This document shows positions 10,773-21,264 of a DNA stretch of 58,365 bases, one piece after another. The notes below the pieces were generated by a model. That model saw only the letters and a program-made list of their open reading frames with translations. It did not search any database and was not told the DNA's origin. The stretch lies in NCBI GenBank assembly GCA_029204225.1, contig MU833293.1, positions 1 through 58,365 of the forward strand, written 5' to 3'. Origin of the DNA: Diphasiastrum complanatum. Its lineage: Eukaryota; Streptophyta; Lycopodiopsida; Lycopodiales; Lycopodiaceae. A program made the position numbers and the translations under genes. Within the stretch, counting starts at the first letter, position 1; every line of letters begins with the position of its first letter.

Positions 10773-11930
10773 AAGTAAAAACACAATTCAACATAATCTT
10801 TGATTCTGAAGGCAAGAAAACAACTCTGACAGGGCTGAGCAATCGGGTTGCTCTATAACCATTGATGGGAGTCTGTGACGTTCTTGGAGATGAAGGTCAA
10901 ATAGAGCCGACTTGGCAGGATAGAGCTGACTTGGCAGGAGTAGCTACTGCTACTGACTGCGGACTAATTCTCTTCCGAGCCCTAGATCACTTCTGACAAT
11001 CTTTTGTAAAACTAAACTTGTAAATAGTAGATAATGTTGAGTAAAACAATAGCGAAAAGATATTTACTACTAGTCTGCATTCCAATATTGCGAATCATAC
11101 ACATCACAGAACAGAGCATTAAGAAAATCGCTTCTATAATCAGAGCTGAATTTACCATATTTTCTTGAGCACTGTCTGTTTCCCAGATCAGCGCGTTGGC
11201 ACAAGAGAGATGTTCTCTCTCATGAATAATATGACTAGCTAGTGCTAATCTGTAAAACTCACTCTGGAGCTATCTCAAACTTTTACAGTTCCGCCTATTC
11301 TATGTTCGTGACTGTATCAGTCTGTATCTGTGATCTCCTTCTTATGTGATCAATCCAGGGAACTGATTAAGTTAAAAGATCTAATGAAAAGAAATGTATT
11401 AGGCTTATTCAAAACTGATTCTAGTTTCCCATCATTGTCTTCCATGCATTAGCCACCTTCTGCCCATTGCACAGTGCCTTCATGCTACAGATCTTCGCAT
11501 TTTGCCAAAAGACACTTTCGTGATTTTAAGGGCAGTGCTACATTTTCAAGGGCACCTTCGCTTTTATCGAAAAGGCATTTGGCAATAGTGTCACTTTTTC
11601 TCGAAAGACAAATAACCCGACAATGTCACTTTTTTTTGAAGGGCAAAAAATGCGACAAGTTCGAAAAACATTTTCTAAGGCATTTGGAGACAGTGTCACT
11701 TTTTCTTTGAAGGGCAAAAAATGTGATAGTGTTGGGAGAGTTGGCCAGAATCATTTGCTAGGTGATTTTGAGTTAGTGATGCATTTTCCTCACGACCAAA
11801 ATTTGCGAACTGTGCGACAAAACAATTAAAAAATGCAGACTATGCAAAACATAGCTCAAAATGCAACAGTAAAAAAAAACAGCAAGGAAAAACTAAGAAA
11901 AATGCTAAGGCTTTGAATGATAGAAATTCT
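10773..11930. other. non-coding, repeat-bearing interval next to copia G
   Basis: No gene recognised. 11474-11730 is made of degenerate direct repeats around 'agtgtcactttttc' and 'gaagggcaaaaaatgcgac', related to 4640-4890. By position it should include the 3' LTR of minus-strand copia G. The stretch 'gctccctctcaaag' at 11941-11955 is a purine-rich tract on the minus strand, fitting a PPT. The LTR limits could not be fixed. Confidence 0.35.
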
Positions 11931-13090
11931 TAGTTTCTATAGCTCCCTCTCAAAGTTGGTATTCTTTCTATTCCTAAGCTTGCATGCTGCTTCCCAAAAT
12001 TCGCCTTGTCAAGACGCTTTGTGAAGATATCAGCCACCTTCTGCTTCATTGGAACAAAGTCGGTCTTTAGTTTGTCTTTCTCAACTAGATCTCTTATCAG
12101 ATGATATCTGATAACAATGTGTTTCGTCTTGAAATGAAACACCGGATCATTTGTTAGATGAATGGTGGATGTATTATTCATGAATAGTAGTAGCGGCTCA
12201 TTGGAGTTCTCTCCCAGTCCGTCAAGGAGCTACTTGAGCCATGTAAGCTCGTTCGCCATCTTGGCTGCTGTAACATACTCTACTTTGCAAGATGATTGCG
12301 CAGTTATGGTATGCTTCCTGCTAACCCATATCATAGCTTCACTGGCTGCTATTGTGCATCCTCTTGAGACGCTCTTGCAGTCATCTTTTAGGGATGCCAA
12401 ACTTGCATCACTGTAGGATTTGATTTGGAATTCTCCATGTTGAGAGAAATACAATCCATAATTTTTCGTCTATTGAAGGTATTGCAGAATTCTTTTGGCG
12501 AGCTTCCTGTGTGTAGAGCTTGGATTAATGTTGAACTGGCTCATCCTGAAAACTACGTAGGCAATGTCAGGGCATGTATTATCTGCCAGGTATATGAGTA
12601 ATTTGATTAGCCTCCTGTAGGGCACATTCTGCATGGCTTCTTGCACTTGTGCATTCTGCGGACAGTCCCGTTTCATCAAAATTGTTTCAGCTACCATTGG
12701 TGTGTTAGCTCCCTTGTAGTCATTTGAAAATCATCAATGATTTTCTGGACGTATATTGACTGGTGAAAATATAACTTCCCTTTGTCACTCTATCAATTTG
12801 CAATCCTAGGTAGCATCTTGCTTCCCCTAGGTCTGATATCTCAAAATACTGTGAAGTATCATGCTTCACTTGAGTAATCAGTTTGTTGCTTCTGGACAGT
12901 ATCAAAGTGTCATCCACGTAGACTGCTATGATTATGACTTCTCCATCTGTGACCTTTGTGTAGACATTGTAGTCGGCCATAAAGGTGAAAGCTCTAAAAT
13001 ATTTGCGCTCAACTTCATGCCCATGTTTGCAGCTTCTGATTTTTATCACGAGTACGTATTTTCCCAAACTACTAGTTTGTTCAATTAGAA
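11930..13090 (-). pseudogene. copia RT C-terminal half and RNase H (element G)
   Basis: On the minus strand, 13067-12720 carries VIIIAVYVDDTLILSRS, the catalytic YVDD box of copia reverse transcriptase, followed by FEISDLGEARCYLGLQID. 12697-12470 continues with YRRLIKLLIYLADNTCPD. 12454-12230 has the RNase H start KSYSDASLASLKDD. 12181-11930 has the RNase H end, HFKTKHIVIRYHLIRD and KVADIFTKRLDK. The pieces are in order but in different frames. The RT N-terminus, integrase and gag are missing. It abuts a head-on plus-strand copia start (E) at about 13090. Confidence 0.85.
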
Positions 13091-13195
13091 CATTACTACT
13101 ATTAATTCATCTTGATTATTGCTGGTAATTGTTGCACTTCTGATCTACAACCGTCCGTTGGTCTACTTCCGTTGCTATCCCACTGATTTTCGACA
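13091..13195 (+). repeat. end of the 5' LTR of copia E
   Basis: This short AT-rich segment ends in CGACA directly before a primer-binding site, as an LTR 3' end (..CA) should. Its upstream part has been lost where minus-strand element G begins. Confidence 0.5.
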
Positions 13196-13207
13196 TGGTA
13201 TCAGAGC
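13196..13207 (+). promoter_or_regulatory. primer-binding site of copia E
   Basis: TGGTATCAGAGC is complementary to the 3' end of plant initiator Met-tRNA, the usual primer of minus-strand cDNA synthesis in plant copia elements. It directly follows the LTR end and precedes a gag start 134 bp downstream. Confidence 0.85.
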
Positions 13208-13329
13208 GGGTGGTTCAGTAATCTACATTTCTATTGCAGGTTATCAGTCTTGTTTCTACCAAGACATTGTTTAGCAACCAACAATATTCCGATATCGTTG
13301 TTTCTACCAACGATCGCTCACTCTATACC

Positions 13330-13557
13330 ATGGATCCATCTTTTAGCTCATCTCTGATCGGCAAACTCGATGGAAATAACTACCATCTCTGGAAGTTCAA
13401 GATGAAAGTAGTTCTACTTGCCAAAGAACTATGGGACAGAGTTGATGGCACAGAGGTCAAGCCAGAAGGTGATGTTGCCATAATCACCAAATGGAGATTG
13501 AGAGATGTCACTTGCACTTTTCTCTATACAATGGTGCATTATGCTCCAACAATTTTA
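13330..13557 (+). pseudogene. copia Gag N-terminus (element E), truncated
   Basis: The ATG at 13330 in ACCATGG context opens MDPSFSSSLIGKLDGNNYHL and then WKFKMKVVLLAKELWDRVDG. This is the conserved start of plant copia Gag (DUF4219/UBN2-type, L-x-G-x-N-Y-x-x-W). It normally continues for 200-300 residues and forms the particle shell. Here the frame ends after about 80 residues, where sequence of element B (GACCAATTY repeats) begins at about 13558. No continuation of this gag is found beyond B. Confidence 0.75.
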
Positions 13558-14425
13558 TTTCAACCAATTTGACCAATTTACCAATTCAACCAGATTGACT
13601 ATGGTCAGTTTCAATCTTGACCAATGTGACCAATTCGACCAATCTCAATGTTTAACCATTTTGACCAATTCAACCAATCTTGACATTGGGACCAATTTAA
13701 CCAAATTTGACCAGAGCTAACTTTCTTGTAGTTTGTTGTCTAATTTATAGACTAAATAATTTACAAGTATCTGTGAAAAAATTAGACCCAAAAAATGCGT
13801 AATGGATCAATTAGATCTAGAGGTAAATTTGGTTGCACATCTAGTTCATCAACAATGTAAAAAATCATGCATCTAACATTCCAGAACTTGAAAATGTATG
13901 CAAATCTTATTAAAATCACTAGGATCCAATATATTACTATCCATTTCCATAAAACAACAGTAGTACATCAGCCTTCACATGTGTGAACTCAAGAACAACA
14001 AAAAAATTAGCATTCTGCCATTAGAAATCAAGATATAAAGAGGAGAAGAGCTAGAAGAAGACAATAACATAGAAGATAAATGTTCTCCAAATGAAGAGAG
14101 AAACCTTGAATACATTTTCCGCACTGGTACAAATATTTATAGCAGAAAAAGTGTCATTTGGCCATTTGCCAAAAATTTCTCTAAAATAGTTGTTTTTATT
14201 TACTTCACCAAAAACCTAGATTTTCATGACTAGATGCAATGTATCTCATCTAACCAATAGAAATGGGTCCAGATCCGAGCTTATCAACTTTTCTACTTGC
14301 TAAAAATAGTAAAGACACTATTCTTAGTCCTTATTGACATTAAAAATTTTATCTTTAAGTTGAAAATTCACTTTGGCCTCAAAATTGCCAAATTAGATCA
14401 ACTTAACTAGTTGGCATGTTTCACA
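13558..14425 (-). repeat. 3' LTR of element B
   Basis: Matches LTR-A (1-806) along its length and ends TTGGCATGTTTCACA at 14425, followed by the pyrimidine-rich stretch 'cttcctcctcaactag' (a PPT on the minus strand). The outer ~140 bp are degenerate GACCAATTY units. The exact outer end was not resolved. Confidence 0.75.
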
Positions 14426-14535
14426 CTTCCTCCTCAACTAGTTTTACCACACAACTTTGATCCATCTTAAGAATGGTCTCCATTCTAAGAATAGACCTCC
14501 TGTCTATCGTATTATAATGCTCAAAATACCATCAT

Positions 14536-15139
14536 TTATAATTGATATAGATAATAGTATCCATATTTGATCTTTCTTACAAATTTAATTTTACATATTA
14601 AGATGAAACGAGCACATGAAGAACAACATAGAATGTAAAGATTATGATCCTTCCATGCTTCCAACTTTGATATCTCTAGAAAATAATAGCAACCAGACAA
14701 TAAATGTGAGTGATAATAATTTTCTTTCATGCTTCCTTCGCATTTGTCATTTCTTGAAATGTTTCCTCCATAAAACTCCATGAATGAGCCTCCATCTTCA
14801 TTTTGCCATAAGATATCCTCAACACTTGAGAACTTGTGCATGAGTGGGTGATATAATGGGCCTCACTTACCTTCATTTTCATCAACAAAACCAACCAGAA
14901 ACACTACTCCATCCTCAAAACCAAATTAATGAAGAACATTGTGACTAGTTTCATCATGTCTTGACAATTTGCACACAATGTCATTCACATGAAATTGATC
15001 AAACATGACATAGAATGAGTAAAGTAAGTTTGAACAAAATTTCCTTGCTACTACTTTGTCCTTAATTGGATCTTCAAATAACTTCAAAAATAGATCCAAA
15101 ATGCCATGTCCATTTGATTCTCCTTCGATGCTCTTGACT
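14536..15139 (-). pseudogene. conserved non-copia block in element B
   Basis: The minus-strand frame 14841-14536 reads MHKFSSVEDILWQNEDGGSF followed by MEFYGGNISRND, matching the block of element A at 1055-1285 and that of D near 25900-26200. The upstream half (about 15139-14900) matches A 1307-1515, with stops. It is interrupted at 15139 by the DNA transposon and resumes at 19070. Function is unknown. Confidence 0.5.
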
Positions 15140-15411
15140 GGGGTTGGACAATTTGTGAGTTTAGCAAGTTTATTTCCATGTTATTTTTAAATAGTAATGA
15201 GTAGAGTTATGAGCAAAATAATCTGAACTCGATGCAGCAGCAACATGTTCGGACTTAAAGCAATCATATCCAGGAATAAAAAGCAAATGTTACACAAATC
15301 AAATCATGGAAAGTTTACACAATGTTCAAAAGTGCACTATTCACAATGAAATGACAAATCGAGAGATTTGATGCACAAACTTTATGATAATGTGGTTTCA
15401 AAATTTATGAA

Positions 15412-15903
15412 CTTGTGGCTATTCTTTTAATGGAGACAATAGTCCATACAACTTAATGGAGAATGCATTATCAAACTAAGAATATAGTCCATACGATATT
15501 CCAAAGCACAAAAAAAAGCCAGCATAAATTGCATTGCCCGACTCTAAATACGGCTCAATGAGATTGTTACTCAAAACACATAAATGGTTTCTATTTGATT
15601 CAAACAGTAACCAAACAAAACTTAAAACATTCTTGATATTTATGCCATACCACGTGAACTGGTGGCTATCCTTTTAATGGAGAGAACAGTCCATACAACT
15701 TAATGGAGATCACATTATCAAAATAAGAATACACTCTGTACGATATTCCAAAGCACAAAAAAAGCCAGCAAAAATTGCATTGCCCGACACTATATATGGC
15801 TCGATGAGATTGTTACTCAACACACAAAAAAAAAAAATGGTTTCTATTTGATTCAAATAGTAACCAACAAAACTAAAGACATTCTTGATATTTATGCCAT
15901 ACC
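15412..15903. repeat. tandem duplication, unit about 245 bp
   Basis: 15412-15656 and 15657-15903 are near-identical copies, each running from 'acttgtggctat' / 'actggtggctat' through 'tccatacaacttaatgg' and 'tgcattgcccgac' to 'tgatatttatgccatacc'. Differences are point changes and A-run lengths. It lies inside the DNA transposon. Confidence 0.85.
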
Positions 15904-15992
15904 GCGTAATGCCAACACACTTTTTTTTGGGATCTATTTTCATGCTGCTCAATTTTTTTTCAATGTTGTGATATTTTTGTGCTAGTGGTAGA

Positions 15993-16640
15993 TTGAATGA
16001 GGTGGGGATTGTTAAAACTGAGCTAGGGGATCAATTGTTTACCATGAGGCGTCTTTGTGAGTGTTCCACAGAATATTTCAAACTTAAATTCACAGGGAGT
16101 GAGTTGGCTAAAGTAGACAGGATAAGATTCATAGAAATGAAACATGAAAATATTATCTGGTATTCACTTACTAGATACATGCTCGCTCGTGTCCTATTTG
16201 AGGTAGGGCACTAATGCATTGGTTTAGGTGCTTTGTCATTGTTATGAATTTCTATTATATGTAGCTATACCTTTGCAATATGTATTGCACTATCGTGTGT
16301 ATGACAAACTATGTACTTGACACTAAATCAAATTTTCAAATTCCTGTGGTTTGTTGTAGAGTGACGTAAATAGAGAGCTCATTGAATCAAGAGCCAAGTT
16401 TGAAGTAGATTTGGACAAGGCACATAAAACATATAAAGATGTCATGTTTGCATTCCACCTGTGTGGGCCAACAAGATGGGTAAAATGTTGGGCATGGTGA
16501 ACCTGACATTGGGCTTGTTGGAGTGGTTTGAGTTGGTCACAAGCACCAAAAAAACTAGCATGGGAATAAACATTGGGCTGGAGAAGTTGCATCATCTACA
16601 ATTCTCAACAGTTTTGAGTGAAAAAATATGCAAATGGCTT
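15993..16640 (+). pseudogene. unidentified exon-like fragments inside the transposon
   Basis: The plus-strand frame 15993-16214 (73 codons, with ELAKVDRIRFIEMKHENI) looks like a protein rich in charged residues. A second stretch at about 16360-16445 (SDVNRELIESRAKFEVDLDK) begins right after TTGTTGTAG, a plausible splice acceptor. The pieces are helix-like and may be captured host exons, as in Pack-MULE-type elements. I do not recognise the family. Frames break after 16445. Confidence 0.35.
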
Positions 16641-16799
16641 AAATGATGTATGGGGCCAATGAGTGGCCAATTTGGGATTCCGAGAAGTGAAAAAGTTTTT
16701 AGAGTATGGGTGGCAAAGGAAACATGGCTTGAGTATTTGTTGGGAACAACAAACAAAGTTTGAAAGAAATGCACTGCTTTGCATAAGTCCACCAACTAT

Positions 16800-17210
16800 C
16801 ATTTTGCCTTGTATGTTTATTTCTTTGACTTGGTGAGCTTGTCAACATTTTTTTCCATAATACCTGTGTTGATATTGTCATACAAACTAAGATTACCATT
16901 ACATTCTTAATATTACAATTGACAAGAAACAATGAATTTGAAATTCTAATAATAAAGCCAATACATATAATGGTGCTATCCAATCCGTGCACCCTAAAGA
17001 AAAAATTCAATGGTGATCTAGAATAGACTCTGGATGACTGATCTACTCAAAAACAAAATGCTCCAAATACTACTGAATGCTTCTCAATGTGGTAGTTATA
17101 TAGTGGCTACCACCATCAAAGAGAGTGAACAGCCAAAGGACAAAAAGGGATGCAAAACACCAAAAGTGTGATTTTGCATAGGGAGTCGTAAGGCCAAATG
17201 ATGAAGAGGG
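16800..17210. other. no gene seen
   Basis: Spacer within the DNA transposon, between the exon-like fragments and the nested copia. Short frames here have no recognisable content. Confidence 0.4.
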
Positions 17211-17482
17211 TGTACCGTTGGAGAGCTCTTCCCCCCAAACCTCCCGCCGGAGGGCAACCGCCCCCTGGACCCCCTGTTTCTTGAGGCGCTCCGCCCCCCG
17301 AACCCCCCAGAATTTCCTGCTATGCAATCTAGCCATCTCCTAATCATCATGGTTTCACAGTAGACCCCATACTAACAAACGTGCTCAATTATGTCTCCTC
17401 ATAACAGGGGCCTTACAGATTTGAGCTCACGGATAAGTAGTGACTACTAAACTGAGAGGTGAATGTTTAGTTATTTCTAACA
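17211..17482 (-). repeat. 3' LTR of element C
   Basis: Aligned with 18490-18762. The shared parts include a GC-rich block at 17225-17320 of C-runs and G-runs that can pair with each other. Beyond it, 'ctatgcaat-tagccatctc' to the end is nearly identical between copies. It ends ..TCTAACA, giving TGTTAGA at the element start. Confidence 0.75.
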
Positions 17483-17511
17483 CCCCCCCTCAATATTCAC
17501 CCGCAGGTAAA

Positions 17512-18455
17512 TCATTGTCTTGGTCCAATACCAAGTTGAAGAAGATGACCAGAAAGTTGAACTGATCCCAAATCTTTCATAAAGATGTCAACAACATTCT
17601 CATTTGTTGGAGAATACTCAAACGCTATGACTCCATCCTTGATCAACTCCCAATTATAGTGATAGTGTATTTCAATGTGTTTCATCCGAGCATAAAACAC
17701 GGGATTCTATAGCCATGCAACTTTGACTATCACAATTTAGAATTGTAGCATCATGAACAAGTGCACCTAGGTCTGCTAAAATCCTCCGCATCCATACTGC
17801 CTCACAAGCTACAACAATATCCAGAAACCGGCCTTAGCCCAATCAGAATCATAGTACCCTGCCAAGATTTCTCCATGACCATAAGTAATACCATAGTTCA
17901 AAGTAGCTTTAAGATATCTAAGAACTCTCATGCCTTGCTTCCTAGCCTGGATTTATACTTCTCAAGAGTGCCATCTGATTTGTACTTGACTCTCCAAATC
18001 CACTTGGTGCCAATGATTTTCCTGTTCTAAGGTTGGTCCACACAAGCTCCCAAGTCTAATTTTAAATAATGCTATCATACTCAGCTTGCATGGACTCCTT
18101 CCATTCTGGACTAGCCATAGCCTCATCCACATTTGTTTCATAATTTCATCCATTAATGCCAAGTTTACTATATGTCCAGGTGCCCTCAATTGCTTCTCTA
18201 TTCTCTTTGACCTTCAGGGCCCATCTGTAGGTTATTCAGGTATCGTGGGAATGTAATTCCCTTCTCGTCAAAGAGCCACCTAGCCCACAATGGAACTAGC
18301 TTTCCTTGTGATGTCGTGACAAAATTGCTTTCTGTTTTCTCCTCCTCATTCTTTAAGGTATCCTCCTCCTTCAAAGGAATACTAGCCATTGGGCAAGGCA
18401 CTTGGTGAGCTATTTTTCCGTTTGATGATAAAGTGTCCTGGCCATCTCCTGCCAT
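17512..18455 (-). pseudogene. copia RT and RNase H scraps (element C)
   Basis: On the minus strand, 17700-17512 is the RNase H tail: YARMKHIEIHYHYNWELI then NENVVDIFMKDL (family consensus KHI-I-YH-R and ADI-TK). About 18100-17950 has the RT start (GTKW-like KIIGTKWIWRVKYKSDG, read through a frameshift). 18455-18198 is a hydrophilic integrase-tail-like piece with no clear motif. Everything between RT start and RNase H end is deleted. Confidence 0.65.
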
Positions 18456-18489
18456 GAATGTGGTTTTTCATCAAAAACATTATCTTGAC

Positions 18490-18762
18490 TGCCGTTAGGG
18501 GGCTTTGCCCCCCAAACCCCCCGCCGGGGGGCTACCGCCCCTAGGACCCCCTGTTTCTCGGGGGGCTCTACCCCCGGAACCCCCCATGACTTCTTGCTAT
18601 GCAATATAGCCATCTCCTAATCATCACGGGCTCACAGTAGACCCCATACTAACAATCATGCTCAATTATGGCTTCTCCTCATAACGAGGGCCTTACAGAT
18701 TTGAGCTCACGGATAACTAGTGACTACTAAACTAAGAGGTGAATGTTTAATTATGTCTAACA
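18490..18762 (-). repeat. 5' LTR of element C
   Basis: The second LTR copy. It contains the GC-rich block (18495-18590) with a GGGGGCTTTGCCCCC-like hairpin and a CCGCCGG centre, then sequence matching 17325-17482. It ends ..TCTAACA at 18762. Confidence 0.75.
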
Positions 18763-19069
18763 TTTGAACCATATAAAAATTGTGAGGAATGGATGTGAAT
18801 ATTCAATTTTCTGATATTAGTCTGGGTGGAAATCTACGTGAATTGGGTGGAAGTTCATTGGGACTTGTTCATCACAATGTTTATTGCAGAAGTTTAAATA
18901 CATGTACGCCAATGTGTTGGTACCATAATTTAAAGACACACACCTCAATGCGGCCAATACCGTTATTAAAATATTTCTGGCATTGTAGAAACCATTTTGT
19001 CTTTAGCTAACTTGGTGGATAAAAACTCGCAAAACTCGCTTTACATTTACTCACAAAATGTTTGGACTC
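18763..19069. other. right end of the DNA transposon
   Basis: No family signature in the plus-strand frame 18789-19010. The last 55 bp form the right terminal inverted repeat, with 'aaaactcgcaaaactcgc' and 'tttactcacaaaatg' mirrored at 15150-15175. Confidence 0.45.
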
Positions 19070-19078
19070 CTCTTGACT

Positions 19079-19885
19079 AGCTCCAAGTTGCACTTTCTAA
19101 GTTTGTGTTGAAGAAGCTCATCAAGATCAACCTCTTGATCTTCCACTTGAACATCAAAACCATTGACCAAGACATACTTCCCTAACCATTAATTGCACTG
19201 AATTCATAAAAAACAACTAATCCACTTGCATACCATCATCTGCACAAGAAGATGTATGAAGACATATGAGTAAAGCAAGGTTTGTACCTTCAACTTGCTT
19301 ACCCTTCTCAACATATATAAGCCTAGATGGCTTTTGCCTTTTCCTTGAGGATCTTCTTAGAACTTGGCATATCCACCATCACCATTCAAAGAATCATCCT
19401 TCTCACCATTAAAAATATTAGTTTCATCAACATCAACAACATGAAGCTTATTCACATTCTCCTCTTCAAAGACAACTTCCTTAGAAATGTGAACTTTCTT
19501 TGACTTAGAAAAGTAAACCCCATATAACCTTTTCTTATTTCACTATAGCCAACAAATATTCCCTTCAATAATTCCAAGATGAGTTGACATAGCAAGTACT
19601 ACCAAATATCTTGACTTGGCTTCTTCCCAAAAAGAACCTCAAATGAACTCTTACCATCCAAGTATTAGTTTGAGTACCTATTGAAAACAAAGTTAGCACA
19701 ATAAAACCTTCACCCCAAAAGACTTAGGAAGATTTGCATTCAACATCATGGCTTTAGCTCTTTCACAAACAGTGATCATCCTCTCTTCCAGACCATGTAG
19801 AACCTTTGAGTTTCAAAGCTCTCTCTTGATCACATGTGCCACACAAACCTCTTTGAACTTTGTTGATAGGTCTTCATTTGCTTGA
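19079..19885 (-). pseudogene. element B continuation: block end and integrase remnant
   Basis: Matches element A 1520-2340. It includes the start of the conserved block (VEDQEVD-like peptide near 19120) and the integrase C-terminal remnants (PKSKKVHISKEVVFEEENVN near 19490). Stops throughout. It breaks at 19885 into unrelated sequence. Confidence 0.7.
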
Positions 19886-20770
19886 GTCGTGCTTGAAAAT
19901 CGTAGCATAGATCTTCTCTTCCGCTAGCACAGAAAGCAGCTCGGTAGAATGGCATAACTTAAAAGATCTTCTGATTCATAAAGGAATCACCATCATATCA
20001 ATCAAAGTGTCTAAACAGTCAAATTCAGTGATGATGAGCAATGATATTTCGGTGTGATAGCAATCCTTAAAGGACGCCGCAATACCAATCGCGTGAAAGA
20101 TCTCTAGCATGTGCGCCACCTCACCTCATCTCAAAGCACAAGTCTTGGGCATCTACCTTCATTGTGAGATACCACAGGGTTGGGCGTCCTTATGAGTAAG
20201 GTCAGAACTCCAAGGTTTTACCCGTCAATTATCCTGATAAGGCTATCCTTGTGTGACCTACCAGTTGGCTTTTTAGCCAAAATATTTAAGAAAAAGAGGT
20301 CTTTTTCCCTTCCAACAATGGCAACTCAACTGGGGAGGGCAATCCCTTGTCCGGGACGGACTCAGAATCTTTGGTTCCGCAGATTCATGGGCCTCCAAGC
20401 ATCATCTCATCTATAGGGCTATGGAGTCTTCGTGTTAGCACCTTAAACCCTTTGGATAAACTCTCCTCAAGTGGACCGGCTGAATGACAGAACTGTGTAA
20501 GTTTTTGATAACTTCTAAAAACATGAACTGCCTTCATGATAGCTCTGGAGTTTAGAACTTTCAACCTCTGGATAGTAGCTTTTATCCAACTCATGCCAAA
20601 ATGTACATAGGGCTTCAGTGTCCTCCACACATCTTGACCATTTGCATAGAAATCAGCATCTGTCTACACCGGCTCACAATTGTAAAATATGTCTTGGTCA
20701 AAAGCTTGATTAGCCAACCAGTCTGCTTCACGGTTGTATTGGAGTTTACAAGATAGCTAAAATGTAGAAT
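19886..20770 (-). pseudogene. unidentified coding remnant with an RNase H-like tail
   Basis: Minus-strand translation from about 20740 gives LQYNREADWLANQAFDQDIF (20701-20738). This fits the last motif of RNase H domains (N-x-x-AD-LA), as in LINE or gypsy elements. After a stop it continues as an 80-residue frame (20630-20385) rich in basic helices (WIKATIQRLKVLNSRAIMKA). Further on, about 20100-19890 has AHMLEIFHAIGIAASFKDCY and TELLSVLAEEKIYATIFK. It looks coding but I do not recognise the family. A retroelement polyprotein end is one option. Confidence 0.35.
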
Positions 20771-21260
20771 CACAAGACTAGTTAACGTTAATCAACTAGT
20801 TAGTTAGTCTCCGTTGTTGCCATTTGTTTCAACTGGGTGTGAAGCCCGTTGAGCTACCAGCTGTCAGTGTGAAAGATTCTTCTTCGTTTGTTTCGTAATC
20901 TCTCGTTCAATTTCGTTCTTTTTGTTTCTTTCGTAGTTTTGTGTTTTGCATCCCTTTGCGGTTTGCTCTTGGAGGTGTGTTTACGATTCATGAATGATTC
21001 GCGACTCATTAGTGCTTTGACTCAAAGACATGTGAAAAAAGTGGACCTTAAATGGATCCAAACTCCCAAAATACTTGGCTAAGATCTTTGCACAACAAGC
21101 TACAAAAGCTAGAATTGGCAAAGCATCCTAATGCTACCTTTGATACACATGAACTTGACAAAACATTCAAGAGACAAAAGAAACTAATAAAAGGTACTGA
21201 TGGCAGCCAAAAACAGCAGCATACCAGCCCTACTACAGCAGCCTACCACTTTTAATAACC
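20771..21260. other. no gene recognised
   Basis: Plus-strand frames 20888-21082 and 21052-21255 are open but lack family signals. The first is hydrophobic at its start. The interval separates the coding remnant from the LTR of copia K. Confidence 0.35.
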
Positions 21261-21264
21261 TCTT

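Larger units (their letters stand above)
17211..18762 (-). mobile_element. Copia element C, internally deleted, nested in the transposon
   Basis: Two LTR copies of 272-273 bp (17211-17482 and 18490-18762) flank about 1 kb of minus-strand copia coding remnants. The inner edge of the left copy reads TCTAACACCCCCCCTCAATA, that is TGTTAGA preceded by a TTGAGGGGGGGTG polypurine tract on the minus strand, the classic plant copia layout. Most of gag, integrase and RT is missing, and no primer-binding site is seen next to the right LTR. I could not see a matching 5-bp target duplication. Confidence 0.75.
15140..19069. mobile_element. TIR DNA transposon with 9-bp target duplication
   Basis: The 9-mer CTCTTGACT occurs at 15131-15139 and 19070-19078, and removing what lies between restores copia B. 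The ends form imperfect inverted repeats. The left begins GGGGTTGGACAATTTGTGAG. The right, reverse-complemented, begins GAGTCCAAACATTTTGTGAG (about 14 of 21 matching). Both continue into a GAGTTT-GC-AGTTT phrase. A 9-bp duplication is typical of Mutator-like elements; an 8-bp reading (CTCTTGAC) would suggest hAT. I found no transposase, so it is non-autonomous. It carries a 245-bp tandem duplication, unidentified exon-like pieces and a nested copia (17211-18762). Confidence 0.75.
13558..19885 (-). mobile_element. Copia element B, sister of A, split by a DNA transposon
   Basis: 13600-15139 matches 1-1515 of element A (LTR, polypurine tract, conserved block). 19070-19885 continues the match (A 1500-2340: end of the block and integrase C-terminal remnants). 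The two halves rejoin seamlessly if 15140-19069 is removed, apart from a 9-bp duplication CTCTTGACT. The right part breaks off at 19885 within the integrase remnant, so the 5' LTR is absent. It inserted into, or recombined with, gag of copia E. Confidence 0.8.

Noticed and set aside
11474-11829. Two plus-strand frames of 68-78 codons
   Set aside because: They translate the degenerate direct repeats (SLFLKGKKCD-like) and have no independent support.
16323-17010. Several minus-strand frames of 65-103 codons
   Set aside because: They lie opposite the plus-strand exon-like fragments and have mixed, low-similarity content, so they are taken as shadows.
20180-20416. Plus-strand 78-codon frame
   Set aside because: Lies opposite the minus-strand coding remnant and has no family signal.
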